Source of the DNA: Rubrobacter sp.
GTDB taxonomy: Bacteria; Actinomycetota; Rubrobacteria; Rubrobacterales; Rubrobacteraceae
Reading direction: 5' to 3'
DNA length: 64,000 nucleotides
NCBI GenBank assembly: GCA_016781775.1
Contig: JADDPR010000266.1
Span: 9,469-73,468, forward strand
Shown: positions 18,650 to 26,750 of the stretch, piece by piece
Numbering within the stretch: the stretch's first letter is position 1
How the letters are laid out: each line of letters starts with the position of its first letter
Made by a program: the position numbers and the translations under genes
Notes under the pieces: generated by a model
The model's database searches: none
The model's input: only the letters and a program-made list of their open reading frames with translations
What the model was told of the DNA's origin: nothing

Positions 18650-19762
18650 TTAGAGCGCCCGGGCGCCGGAGGCGACCTCGACGAAACCGTCGAAGAGGTA
18701 GCCCGAGTCGTGGGGCCCGGGGCTCGATTCGGGGTGATACTGGACGCTCCAAGCACGAAGACGCGGACTTCTTAGGCCCTCGACCGTGCCGTCGTAGAGG
18801 TTTCGGTGCGTGAGCTCGACGCCCTCGGGCAGCTTCTCCCCGACGACCGCGAAGCCGTGGTTCTGGCTCGTGATCTCGATCTTGCCCGTGTCCAGGTTCC
18901 TTACCGGATGGTTCGCCCCGTGGTGGCCGAAGGGCATCTTGTAGGTCCTGCACCCGAGCGCGAGCCCCAGAAGCTGATGGCCGAGGCATATGCCGAAGAC
19001 CGGCGCCTCGCCGATCACGTCCTCGACCGTCGCGGCGGCCTTCTCCAAGGCGGCGGGGTCGCCAGGGCCGTTGGAGAGAAAGACGCCGTCGGGACGGTGG
19101 CTCAGGATCTCCTCTGCCCCCGTCGAGCCGGGCACCGCGAGGACGGATGCGCCTCGGCTCCTGAGCTCGCGGTAAATCGAACCCTTCACGCCGTAATCCA
19201 GGGCTACCACCCGGCAACGCTCCTCGCCGAACGCGGGCAACAACGTAGGCTCGGTCAGCTGCGCGCTCGACGACGCGAGGTCGAGACCCTCCATCGAAGG
19301 GTGAGACTTCGCCTTCCCGCGCAACACTTCAACGTTCGTCTCCGTGGTCGAGATGACGCCGCGCATCGCGCCCTTGTCCCTCAAGTGACGAGTGAGGGCG
19401 CGGGTGTCCAGGCCCTCGACTCCCAGGGTGCCGTGCGCTTCGAGGAGGTCGGCAAGGGAGAGCTCGCTCGCCCAGTTGCTCGGGTACTCGGTGTATTCGC
19501 GGACGAGGACGGCGGCGGCCTGCACCTTCCTCGATTCGGCGTCGTCGGGGATCACGCCGTAGTTCCCGATGAGGGGGTAGGTGAAGAGCACGATCTGGCC
19601 GCGGTAAGACGGATCGGTCAGCGTCTCCTGGTAGCCGACCATGCTGGTCGTGAAGACGACCTCCCCCGACACGTCGCCGTCCCCCGCGAAGGTCCATCCG
19701 GAGAAGGATACCCCGTCCTCCAGGACCACCAGGGCCCGACTCCGCCCCGCCAGGGGTCCCAA
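18650..19762 (-). CDS. carA: Carbamoyl phosphate synthetase, small (glutaminase) subunit
   Basis: Class I glutamine amidotransferase feeding ammonia to CarB. N-terminal domain motifs are ALVVLEDGVSFSGWTF and GEVVFTTSMVGYQETLTDPSYRGQIV. The amidotransferase triad lies in PVFGICLGHQLLGLALG (Cys) and QYHPESSPGPHDS (His-Pro-Glu). The start is uncertain. TTG 19762 lies 5 nt after the pyrC stop and gives a normal N terminus (370 residues). GTG 19822 would overlap pyrC by 53 nt, and a GTG just before VLEDG is also possible. Confidence 0.94.
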   Translation of the reverse strand: MGPLAGRSRALVVLEDGVSFSGWTFAGDGDVSGEVVFTTSMVGYQETLTDPSYRGQIVLFTYPLIGNYGVIPDDAESRKVQAAAVLVREYTEYPSNWASELSLADLLEAHGTLGVEGLDTRALTRHLRDKGAMRGVISTTETNVEVLRGKAKSHPSMEGLDLASSSAQLTEPTLLPAFGEERCRVVALDYGVKGSIYRELRSRGASVLAVPGSTGAEEILSHRPDGVFLSNGPGDPAALEKAAATVEDVIGEAPVFGICLGHQLLGLALGCRTYKMPFGHHGANHPVRNLDTGKIEITSQNHGFAVVGEKLPEGVELTHRNLYDGTVEGLRSPRLRAWSVQYHPESSPGPHDSGYLFDGFVEVASGARAL

Positions 19763-19769
19763 ATTGTTG

Positions 19770-21110
19770 TTACGCCCGTGACCCAAACCTTGCTCCCGTT
19801 CGATCTTGTACAAGCTCTCCACCGACCATCGTGCCCACGACCCGACCCTTGAGGTTCCTCCCCAGATAGGGGCTGTTGCCGGACAAGCTGAGTAGCCCGT
19901 CGGCTCGCACCGTCCACTCCTCGGAGAGGTCCACGAGCGCGAGGTCCGCGGGCGCCCCCGCTTCTATCCGCCCGGCCCCGTCCCCTACCCAGCGCCCGGG
20001 CGCCGAGGACATCGCCCCGACGAGCCTGCTCAGGGTGAGGGAGCCGCCCAGCACCAGCTCGGTGAAGAGCGCCGAGAAGGCCGTCTCGTGCCCGAGAAAA
20101 CCGGGCGCGGCCTCCTCCAGTGGGAGATACTTCTCCTCGGAGGCGTGCGGCGCGTGGTCAGTCGCGACAAAGTCAAGGATACCATCCCGCAAGGCCTCCC
20201 CGACGCCGAGCCTGTCGCCCTCCGGCCTCAAGGGCGGGTTCACCCTGTACATCCCCTCCAGGCTCTGTACGAGCTCGTCGATAAGGGTGAGGTGATGCGG
20301 GGTCGTGTCCGCGGTGACGTCCGCAGCAGGGACGCTCCCCTTGAAGAAGCCCACGAGGGCGGCGGAGAGCGCGGTCGAGACGTGGGTGACGTGGACCTTC
20401 GCGCCCGTTTCGGCGGCCAGGACGAGCGCTGTCGCCGTTGCGACGTCCTCGGCGCTTCCCGGAGAGCCGGGGAGGCCGGCGAGAGCCGCCGCGGCCCCGT
20501 CGTGGACGACGCCCGTCGCGAGCGTGTGGTCCTCGCAATGGAGGATCACGGGCATCCCGGAGTCCTTTGCGTACAGCATCGCGTTCCGGAGGACCCCGGA
20601 GGACTGCGTGCCGAGCCCGTCGTCGGAGACGCAGAAGGCGCCGGCCTCCTTCATCAGGCGCATCTCCGTCAGGCGCTCGCCCTTCAAACCCTCGTGCAAA
20701 GCCGCGGAGACGTAGGCACGCACCCGAGACTCCCCCTCGACGCGCCGTACGAGGCCGGAGACAACGACGGGGCGGTCGATCACGGGGTCCGTGTTCGGCA
20801 TCATCACCACGCTCGTGAAGCCGCCCGCCGCGGCGGCGGCCGAGCCGGTTTCTATCGTCTCTTCGTCCTCACGGCCGGGGGTGCGCCAGTGGGCGTGCAC
20901 GTCCACGAAGCCGGGGAAGAGGTGGAGCCCGTCGGCTTCGATGTTCCGCAGACCCTTCAGGTTCTCGCTGACCTCCGCAATGCGCCCCCCGGAGATCCGA
21001 ACGTCCATCACCCCGTCGAGACCGGAGGACGGGTCGAGAACGTGCGCTCCACGGACGACGAGGTCGTCCGGTCCGGTGGTCGGGATGTTTGTCGGGGCGT
21101 GGTGCGTCAC
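19770..21110 (-). CDS. pyrC: Dihydroorotase, class I
   Basis: Zinc enzyme closing carbamoyl aspartate to dihydroorotate. The 446-residue product has the class I metal motif FVDVHAHWRTPGREDEET (D-x-H-x-H-x-R-x-PG), further histidines at VILHCEDHT and KVHVTHVSTA, and the catalytic Asp in VATDHAPHASEEK. The GTG at 21110 overlaps the pyrB TGA as GTGA. The open frame upstream of it is an artefact over pyrB. The neighbour order is pyrB-pyrC-carA. Confidence 0.95.
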   Translation of the reverse strand: MTHHAPTNIPTTGPDDLVVRGAHVLDPSSGLDGVMDVRISGGRIAEVSENLKGLRNIEADGLHLFPGFVDVHAHWRTPGREDEETIETGSAAAAAGGFTSVVMMPNTDPVIDRPVVVSGLVRRVEGESRVRAYVSAALHEGLKGERLTEMRLMKEAGAFCVSDDGLGTQSSGVLRNAMLYAKDSGMPVILHCEDHTLATGVVHDGAAAALAGLPGSPGSAEDVATATALVLAAETGAKVHVTHVSTALSAALVGFFKGSVPAADVTADTTPHHLTLIDELVQSLEGMYRVNPPLRPEGDRLGVGEALRDGILDFVATDHAPHASEEKYLPLEEAAPGFLGHETAFSALFTELVLGGSLTLSRLVGAMSSAPGRWVGDGAGRIEAGAPADLALVDLSEEWTVRADGLLSLSGNSPYLGRNLKGRVVGTMVGGELVQDRTGARFGSRA

Positions 21111-22033
21111 GCGGCTACCCTGCTGCGGGCGACGTCCATGGACAGGGCGAGGACGGCCGAGCGGACCGCGACGCCGGATGCGACCTGATCCGGTATAAGC
21201 GAAGACGCATCCAGGACCACGTCGCCCGCGACCTCGACGCCCCGGTTGACCGGTCCCGGGTGCATAACCACGGCACCGCCCGCGAGGTGACGCCTCGCGA
21301 CGCCGTAGAATCGCGCATACTCGGGGACGGAAGGGACGCGAGGGGAGCCCCCGGTCATGCGCTCCTTTTGAAGGCGGAGGGCGTAGAGGACGTCGGCGCC
21401 CCAATCGACCGCATCGTCGACGGAGGGGAGCACGGGTAGGCCCCAGGCCCCGGCGTCGAGCGGCAGCAGGGTCTGTGGGGCGACGATCGCAAGCTCCATC
21501 CCGGCGGCCCGGAAGGCGGGGATGATGCTGCGGGCCACCCGGCTGTGCACCACGTCCCCGACGACGGCGACCTTGCGCCCCTCGAGCTCGTCGAAGCCCC
21601 CGAGGTGGCCGGAGAGGGCATGCAGGTCCAGTAGTGCCTGGGTCGGGTGCTGCCCGCGTCCGTCGCCCGCGTTGATGACGGCGGCCTCGGTATGGAGGGC
21701 GGCGAGGCGGGCGGCGCCGGCGGCGGGGTGGCGGAGCACGATGGCGTCGGCCCCGAGACTGTCGAGGGTGACTATCGTGTCGATGAGGCCCTCGCCCTTC
21801 TGTATGGACGAGCCCCTTTCGGAGAGGGAGATCACGTCCGCCCCGGCCCTGCGAGCGGCGAGCTCGAAGGAGACGGCGGTGCGCGTGGAGGCCTCGAAGA
21901 AGGCGAGGCACACGATCTTTCCGGCCAGCGGACGATCGACGGTTCCGGAGGCGTAGTCGCGGGCGAGATCGAGCACCTCCCGGAGGTCGGCCCGGCTCGT
22001 GCCCTCGAGGGTAAGCAGGTTTCTAGCGGGCAA
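21107..22033 (-). CDS. pyrB: Aspartate carbamoyltransferase, catalytic subunit
   Basis: Joins carbamoyl phosphate and aspartate. It has 308 residues, the normal length. It shows the carbamoyl phosphate motif FFEASTRTAVSFELAARR, the NAGDGRGQHPTQALLDLH motif, GRKVAVVGDVVHSRVARSI and VMHPGPVNRGVEV. No pyrI regulatory subunit is present, as expected for PyrR-regulated operons. It overlaps the 3' end of pyrR by 11 nt. Confidence 0.97.
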   Translation of the reverse strand: MPARNLLTLEGTSRADLREVLDLARDYASGTVDRPLAGKIVCLAFFEASTRTAVSFELAARRAGADVISLSERGSSIQKGEGLIDTIVTLDSLGADAIVLRHPAAGAARLAALHTEAAVINAGDGRGQHPTQALLDLHALSGHLGGFDELEGRKVAVVGDVVHSRVARSIIPAFRAAGMELAIVAPQTLLPLDAGAWGLPVLPSVDDAVDWGADVLYALRLQKERMTGGSPRVPSVPEYARFYGVARRHLAGGAVVMHPGPVNRGVEVAGDVVLDASSLIPDQVASGVAVRSAVLALSMDVARSRVAA

Positions 22034-22625
22034 CGGTGATCACCCCGTCCTCTCCATCGGTCTCGACGAGCTTCACCCGCACGGTCTCCGCGCGGCTTGT
22101 CGGGACGTTCTTGCCGACGTAGTCCGCCCGGATCGGCAGCTCCCGATGCCCCCGGTCCACGAGGATCGCGAGCCGTATTGCCGCCGGACGCCCCATCTCC
22201 AGCAAAGCATCCATCGCGGCCCGAGACGTCCGCCCGGTGTACAGCACGTCGTCGACGAGGACCACGGTCTTGCCCGCGACGTCGAACGGCAGCCGGCTCC
22301 CGCGCAGCTCCGGCTCCCTGCCGTCGTTCCCCAGATCGTCGCGGTGGAGCGTGATGTCCAGGGAGCCTACCGGTACCTCCAGTCCCTCGAAACGCCGTAT
22401 GTTCTCGGCGATCCTGTGGGCGAGCGGCACCCCCCGCGTGAGCACGCCTACGAGGGCCAGATCTTCCAACGAAGTCGCGTTGCGCTCCAGGATCTCGTGC
22501 GAGATGCGCCTTAGTGACCGGTCGAGGCCGTCTTTGGAGAGAATCTCGGAGTTTCGGCTCCCGGCCGGCGTCTCCGCCCGGCCGCGCCTGTCGTGCCGAC
22601 GAACGTCGGCGCTCGAACGTTTCAA
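22023..22625 (-). CDS. pyrR: Bifunctional pyr operon regulator and uracil phosphoribosyltransferase PyrR
   Basis: UMP-responsive RNA-binding repressor with uracil phosphoribosyltransferase activity. The PRPP-binding motif TVVLVDDVLYTGRTSRAAMDAL is clear, as are RRISHEILERN and LTRGVPLAHRIAENI. The TTG at 22625 has AAGGGGG 7 nt upstream and gives 200 residues. A GTG at 22649 lies inside the loop of the PyrR-binding hairpin and is an unlikely start. Even so the protein has about 35 extra N-terminal residues, rich in Arg and Ser, compared with Bacillus PyrR. It is the first gene of pyrR-B-C-carA-carB-K-D. Confidence 0.93.
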   Translation of the reverse strand: MKRSSADVRRHDRRGRAETPAGSRNSEILSKDGLDRSLRRISHEILERNATSLEDLALVGVLTRGVPLAHRIAENIRRFEGLEVPVGSLDITLHRDDLGNDGREPELRGSRLPFDVAGKTVVLVDDVLYTGRTSRAAMDALLEMGRPAAIRLAILVDRGHRELPIRADYVGKNVPTSRAETVRVKLVETDGEDGVITVAR

Positions 22626-22640
22626 GCTGGTACCCCCTTC

Positions 22641-22657
22641 GCGCCTCACGGGGCGCC
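22641..22657 (-). promoter_or_regulatory. PyrR-binding RNA hairpin in the pyr leader
   Basis: On the mRNA strand GGCGCCCCGTGAGGCGC can form a 5-bp GCGCC/GGCGC stem. The element contains CCCGTGAGGC, which fits the conserved PyrR binding-loop pattern CCNGNGAGGY. It ends only a few nt before the AAGGGGG ribosome binding site of pyrR. There is no terminator/antiterminator pair, so PyrR bound with UMP would more likely block translation, as proposed for mycobacterial pyrR leaders. Confidence 0.65.
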
Positions 22658-22683
22658 GTTAAAGGATCGGTAAATTTCCGCTG

Positions 22684-22712
22684 ACGGTATCAAAGCCCGC
22701 GCGAAGCGTCAA
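22684..22712 (-). promoter_or_regulatory. Promoter of the pyrimidine operon
   Basis: TTGACG (22707-22712), a 17-bp spacer and TACCGT (22684-22689), with TGA giving an extended -10. Transcription should start near 22677, leaving a leader of about 50 nt that contains the PyrR hairpin and the pyrR ribosome binding site. Confidence 0.6.
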
Positions 22713-22740
22713 GAAGCCGGAGAGGCGGAGCCCGTCCTCC

Positions 22741-23634
22741 TCACAAGCCCAGGGAGGCCGCGGTGGCTCGAAGGTCCTCGGGTACCCCGGACTCGAACTC
22801 GACGGGCTCGTGCGTGACAGGATGCTCGAAGCCGAGGCGTTCGGCGTGGAGCCAGAGGCGCGCCTCCGGGACGGGTATCCCGTAAAGCGGATCTGCGTAG
22901 ACCGGAAAGCCGATGGCCGAGAGGTGAACCCGGATCTGGTGAGTCCGGCCCGTTTCGAGCGTGACGGCGAGCATGGAGTGGCCCGCCGCCTCCGAGAGGA
23001 CCTCGAAGTGCGTCACCGCCTGCCGGCCGACCCCCGCGGTCATGAGGGTCGGGTTCGTGGGATGGCGCCCGATAGGAGAATCGATCGTCCCCGTGGCGGG
23101 CAGGCCGACGCCTACCACCACCGCCCGGTACTGGCGCTTCACCCGCCGCGCGGAGAGCTGGGCCACGAGCCCCGAGTAAGCGGCCTCGTCCTTCGCGAGC
23201 ACCATGAGCCCGGAGGTATCCCGGTCGAGGCGTTGCACCACCCCGGGCCGATCTTCATCCTCCCCGCCCGCGATGCCCCTGTTCAGCAACGCGTTGACGA
23301 GCGTCCCGGAATCGTTCCCGGCACCGGGATGCACCACGAGACCGGCGGGCTTGTCCACGACGATCAGAGACTCGTCCTCGTAGACCACGGGGACGGGGAT
23401 GTCCTCCGGGAAGAGGCCCCTCTGCGGAAGATGGGCCTCCACGCTCTCCCCGGCGCGAGCCTTGTATGAGGGCGAAGCCTCCTCGCCGCCCACGCGCACG
23501 GAGCCGTCCTCGATCATGCGCCGCGCCGCGCTACGGCTGACGTCGAATCGCAGGGCGACGAGACGGTCCAGGCGCTCCCCCGCCTCGGTCGGCCCGACCT
23601 CGAAGTTGTGGCTCTCGGCGTCCAGCGTGGCTAT
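22741..23634 (-). CDS. rluD: RluD-type 23S rRNA pseudouridine synthase; start codon non-canonical
   Basis: Converts uridines of 23S rRNA to pseudouridine. The S4 RNA-binding domain (GERLDRLVALRFDVSRSAARRMIEDGSVRVGG) precedes the catalytic domain with GVVQRLDRDTSGLMVLAK (catalytic Asp) and LETGRTHQIRVHLSAIGFPVYADPLYG. The first ATG (23517) is inside the S4 domain, so translation must begin earlier, yet the in-frame stretch up to the previous gene has no ATG, GTG or TTG. The ATA at 23634 overlaps the upstream stop as ATAG and gives 297 residues; a CTG four codons later (L of LDAESHNFEV) is the alternative. Confidence 0.88.
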   Translation of the reverse strand: MATLDAESHNFEVGPTEAGERLDRLVALRFDVSRSAARRMIEDGSVRVGGEEASPSYKARAGESVEAHLPQRGLFPEDIPVPVVYEDESLIVVDKPAGLVVHPGAGNDSGTLVNALLNRGIAGGEDEDRPGVVQRLDRDTSGLMVLAKDEAAYSGLVAQLSARRVKRQYRAVVVGVGLPATGTIDSPIGRHPTNPTLMTAGVGRQAVTHFEVLSEAAGHSMLAVTLETGRTHQIRVHLSAIGFPVYADPLYGIPVPEARLWLHAERLGFEHPVTHEPVEFESGVPEDLRATAASLGL

Positions 23635-23951
23635 AGGAGCGGTCCCAGCCGCTTGAGAATCTCTGCCGGATCCCCGCCCCGCACGAGGACGGACTTGTCG
23701 CGGGAGGTAGCACCGTGGACGATGGACACCGCGGAGGGTCCCAGGCCCAGCAGCCCTGCCAAGAAGCGCTCCACCTCGGCGTTCGCCTTGCCGTCGACGG
23801 GAGGAGCGGCCACAGAGAGCTTGACGGCCTCCTCGCCGTAGACCCCCTTCAAAGAGGTCCTCTTGGCCCCGGGTGAGACCCGAAGCCGGACGAGTACGCC
23901 GTCTTTGGTGGGACGGACGAACCCGCGTGCCTCCGTCCCGGCGCTAGCCAC
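23631..23951 (-). CDS. DUF167 (YggU family) protein
   Basis: Conserved small protein of unknown biochemical role. The 106-residue product shows the family core: VLVRLRVSPGAKRTSLKGVYGEEAVKLSVAAPPVDGKANAEVERFLAGLLG, then VSIVHGATSRDKSVLVRG. GTG start, overlapping the divIVA stop by 8 nt. It lies between divIVA and rluD in the tail of the division cluster, so co-expression with division genes is likely. Confidence 0.9.
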   Translation of the reverse strand: MASAGTEARGFVRPTKDGVLVRLRVSPGAKRTSLKGVYGEEAVKLSVAAPPVDGKANAEVERFLAGLLGLGPSAVSIVHGATSRDKSVLVRGGDPAEILKRLGPLL

Positions 23952-24954
23952 GCCTGCGCAGGAAGCGGCTCGCCCGGAAGATCCTGCTCTCCTCGGTCTT
24001 CTGCCCGGACTTGTCCTCGTCGAAGAACCGGTCGTAGGCCGGTCCCTCGCCGGTCGGCGCGGGCTCCTCCCGGTTCACCTCCTCCGCACCCACGGGCCTG
24101 GCGTCCACCTCGCGCACGGAACCGTCGTCCAACCCCGCGAGGGGCCCCGTCTCCTGCGCGCTCGTCGAGGCGCTCGCCGTCGAACCCGTCCCGGCACCCG
24201 CCCGGGTCGTCGAAGGCTCGACCTCCGGCTCCGTCGCCTCGGGCTCGGGGGAGTCCGCGACCGTCTCCGACGCATCCGCCCCCCCGCTCGGGGTCCGGGG
24301 CACCTCTATGCGCTGGGTCGCGTCCTCGGCACCAACGTCCCCACCGCCGTCCGCGAGATCGCCGGTCGCGGCATCCGTCGAGGCGCCGACCTGCGCGGTG
24401 CCGTCGATGGCATCCTCGGAGCGCCGGGTCTCGGCTGCCCGCCGAGCGGTGGCGATGGACTCGGTGTCGAGGCGCTCGCGGAGGGAGGCCTCTATCTCCT
24501 TCGCCGAGGCGACGTCGGCGTTTTCCATCACGGCGAGGTAGCTCTTGAGGAGGTGGCGAAAGTCGTTCTGGAAGTCTTGCTTGGCCTTCTGCAAGACGCC
24601 ATAAGATTCCTGGACCCGCTCGACCCGGGAGGAGGAGTCGGCGAGGATGCGGTGCGCCTGCTCCTTCGCCTCGCGCACGACAAGCTCGGCCTCCTTGTTC
24701 GCGTTGCGCCGGAGGTCGCGGGCGACCTGCTGGGCGTGGACGAGCGCCTCGCGGATCGCCCCCTCGAGCTCCTCGAACTGATCGAGGCGGCTCTGCAGGG
24801 TGGAGATCTCATCCTTCATCCGTTGGTTCTCGGAGAAGGAGCGCTCGAACTCGTCGGCCACCTCATCCAGAAAATCGTCCACCTGATTCGCGTCGTAGCC
24901 CCGCAGGCTGTTCTTGAACTCCCTGCGACGCACGTCAATCGGTTTTATAGCCAT
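23944..24954 (-). CDS. divIVA: DivIVA / Wag31-type polar scaffold protein
   Basis: Coiled-coil protein that recruits growth and division machinery to curved membrane. The N-terminal membrane-binding domain, IKPIDVRRREFKNSLRGYDANQVDDFLDEVADEFERSF (about 3-40), is characteristic. A long coiled coil runs to about residue 160 (REAKEQAHRILADSSSRVERVQESYG...). An acidic Ser/Thr/Ala/Asp-rich tail of about 150 residues follows and ends in a basic cluster (SRIFRASRFLRRRG). It lies 4 nt after the YggT gene. Confidence 0.94.
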   Translation of the reverse strand: MAIKPIDVRRREFKNSLRGYDANQVDDFLDEVADEFERSFSENQRMKDEISTLQSRLDQFEELEGAIREALVHAQQVARDLRRNANKEAELVVREAKEQAHRILADSSSRVERVQESYGVLQKAKQDFQNDFRHLLKSYLAVMENADVASAKEIEASLRERLDTESIATARRAAETRRSEDAIDGTAQVGASTDAATGDLADGGGDVGAEDATQRIEVPRTPSGGADASETVADSPEPEATEPEVEPSTTRAGAGTGSTASASTSAQETGPLAGLDDGSVREVDARPVGAEEVNREEPAPTGEGPAYDRFFDEDKSGQKTEESRIFRASRFLRRRG

Positions 24955-24958
24955 ACCA

Positions 24959-25315
24959 TCACCCCGTTATCGGTCTTATAAATTGGTTGATCACTATCAG
25001 TAACAGGCCGGACGCTATGTTCAACCCTATGATCGCGATGATCGGCGAGAGGTCAAGGCCGAAGCCCCCGATCCTCAAAGGCGGTATCACGCTCCTTATC
25101 GGCCCCAGGATAGGGTTGACGATCGCCCGTACCGCGTCATACACCGCTTGAAAGAACCCGCTCGACGGGTACCTGGGGATAAAACTGATGACGATGGACG
25201 CCAGAATAGCCCCGAAGAGTATGTAGTAGACGTAGTTGACGATGTTGGCGAGCACCTCGGCGACGCTGAACCCGAAAAGCTGCGCAAGCGTCAGTATGCT
25301 ACCCACCCCCGTCAA
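24959..25315 (-). CDS. YggT family membrane protein
   Basis: Small integral membrane protein (118 residues) of unknown function with two hydrophobic regions, about 18-45 (VAEVLANIVNYVYYILFGAILASIVISFI) and about 88-112 (LSPIIAIIGLNIASGLLLIVINQFI). Between them is the family motif VYDAVRAIVNPILGPIRSVIPP. The TTG at 25315 overlaps the proC stop as TTGA; a GTG three codons later is possible. It sits between proC and divIVA, a typical site next to sepF. Confidence 0.9.
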   Translation of the reverse strand: MTGVGSILTLAQLFGFSVAEVLANIVNYVYYILFGAILASIVISFIPRYPSSGFFQAVYDAVRAIVNPILGPIRSVIPPLRIGGFGLDLSPIIAIIGLNIASGLLLIVINQFIRPITG

Positions 25316-26106
25316 TCCGCCAGCCTCCGCGCTCGCTCGGTGGCTGCCTCGATGCCGTCGTAGACCGCCGCCACGAACCCGGCCTTCTCCATCGCCACGA
25401 ACGCAGCCGCCGTCGTACCGCCCGGCGTCATGACCTCGTCCCGAATCTGGTGCGCCGACCGCTCCTTGAGCAAGACCGACGTCCCCCCTATCGTCTGATT
25501 TACGAGCCTGCGCGCCACGTCCCTGGGGATACCCTCCCGCACCCCGGCCTGAATAAGCGCGTCCGCGAAAAGCGCTACGTACGCCGGCCCCGATCCATGC
25601 AGCGCGGTCGCCGCATCGAAGAGCCGCTCGGGCAACTCCATCACGTCCCCGACGTGCCCGAAGATCTCCATAACGGTCGGAACGTGTTCCTGCCCGGCCT
25701 CGTTCGCCGCAACGACCGCGGAACCTAAGCCCACCGAAGCGGCGACGTTCGGCATCACGCGCAAGACTGGAGTCCCGGCGGCGAGCCTCCCCTCGATCGC
25801 CTTGATCGGCACCCCAGCCGCGACACTAACTACCGCCGTACCCTCGATCGTCGGTGCAACCTCGTCCAGCACCGTCAGCACGTCCCAGGGTTTAACCGCA
25901 ACGATAAGTAGATCGCTGGCCTCGGCGACCTCCCTGTTGGATTGAGTAATTTTTACGCCGTAACCCTCAGCGAAATGTTTCAACTGCTCCTCGTGGACGT
26001 CGCTCACCATGAGGTCGAAGTCCGGGGAGGCCGAGAGACGGGCTACGAGGGAACCCCCGATCTTGCCCGCCCCGATGATGCCTACTTTCTTGGAAGTCAC
26101 GGACAC
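25312..26106 (-). CDS. proC: Pyrroline-5-carboxylate reductase
   Basis: Last step of proline synthesis, NAD(P)H-dependent. The 264-residue protein has the Rossmann motif VGIIGAGKIGGSL (about 8-20), LLIVAVKPWDVLTVL, SVAAGVPIKAIEG, RVMPNVAASVGLGSAVV and the C-terminal family signature LKERSAHQIRDEVMTPGGTTAAAFVAME. GTG start. It lies 6 nt after sepF and overlaps the next gene by 4 nt. Confidence 0.96.
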   Translation of the reverse strand: MSVTSKKVGIIGAGKIGGSLVARLSASPDFDLMVSDVHEEQLKHFAEGYGVKITQSNREVAEASDLLIVAVKPWDVLTVLDEVAPTIEGTAVVSVAAGVPIKAIEGRLAAGTPVLRVMPNVAASVGLGSAVVAANEAGQEHVPTVMEIFGHVGDVMELPERLFDAATALHGSGPAYVALFADALIQAGVREGIPRDVARRLVNQTIGGTSVLLKERSAHQIRDEVMTPGGTTAAAFVAMEKAGFVAAVYDGIEAATERARRLAD

Positions 26107-26112
26107 GAAGGG

Positions 26113-26727
26113 CTAGAGCTGGTTGAAGAACGCGCGCTCGGCGAGCCGCTTGCGCTCCTCGGCCGAGACCTCGACGTTCCGCGGCGTCAGGAGGAAGACC
26201 CTGTTCGCGACGGTCTGGATCTGCCCGTCCAGCGCGTACGTGAGCCCCGAGCAGAAGTCCACCATGCGCCGCGAGAGCTCGCCGTCGGCGTGCTGGAGGT
26301 TCAGGATCACCGGCTGCTGGCGCTTGAAGCGGTCGGCCAGGGCCTGGGCGTCGTTGAAGTTGGCGGGGTCGATCACGCTGACCCTCGTCGAGGGCGCCAC
26401 CCGGTTGTCCGGAACCGCCCTGAGGTGCCCCGAGTTGTTCTGCGCAGCGCCGTAACCGCCCGAGGCGGACCGCTCGCCCCTCCCGGCGTTCTCGCTGCCG
26501 AAGAGATCACCCAAAGAGGTACCGAAGGCCGAGGAGCGCTCGGCGCGACCCAGACGGCGAACCGCCGGGCTCGGCTCGCTCACCGGCTGCTCCGTCTCGC
26601 CGCCGTAACGACTGCCCTTGGAGGCGTAGCGACGCCCTTCCTCCTCTTCCTCTTCGTAGTAATCATCCTCGTCCACGCCGAAACCAAACCACGCGGCGAC
26701 GCGCTCGAGTTGATCTCTAACTCCCAT
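26113..26727 (-). CDS. sepF: Cell division protein SepF
   Basis: Membrane anchor and bundler of FtsZ in Gram-positive bacteria. An N-terminal amphipathic helix (MGVRDQLERVAAWFGFGVDED) is followed by an acidic, flexible linker. The SepF domain (about 108-200) contains VSVIDPANFNDAQALADRFKRQQPVILNLQHADGELSRRMVDFCSGLTYALDGQIQTVANRVFLLTP. A good ribosome binding site (GAGGAGG) precedes the ATG. The genome also has FtsA, so two FtsZ anchors coexist. Confidence 0.95.
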   Translation of the reverse strand: MGVRDQLERVAAWFGFGVDEDDYYEEEEEEGRRYASKGSRYGGETEQPVSEPSPAVRRLGRAERSSAFGTSLGDLFGSENAGRGERSASGGYGAAQNNSGHLRAVPDNRVAPSTRVSVIDPANFNDAQALADRFKRQQPVILNLQHADGELSRRMVDFCSGLTYALDGQIQTVANRVFLLTPRNVEVSAEERKRLAERAFFNQL

Positions 26728-26750
26728 CCGACCTCCTCACGGGCCTCACC

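Noticed and set aside
21111..21911. Extension upstream of pyrC
   Set aside because: Out-of-phase reading of pyrB; the GTG overlapping the pyrB stop gives the normal dihydroorotase N terminus.
22641..22649. GTG at 22649 as pyrR start
   Set aside because: It lies in the loop of the PyrR hairpin without a ribosome site; TTG 22625 has AAGGGGG 7 nt upstream.
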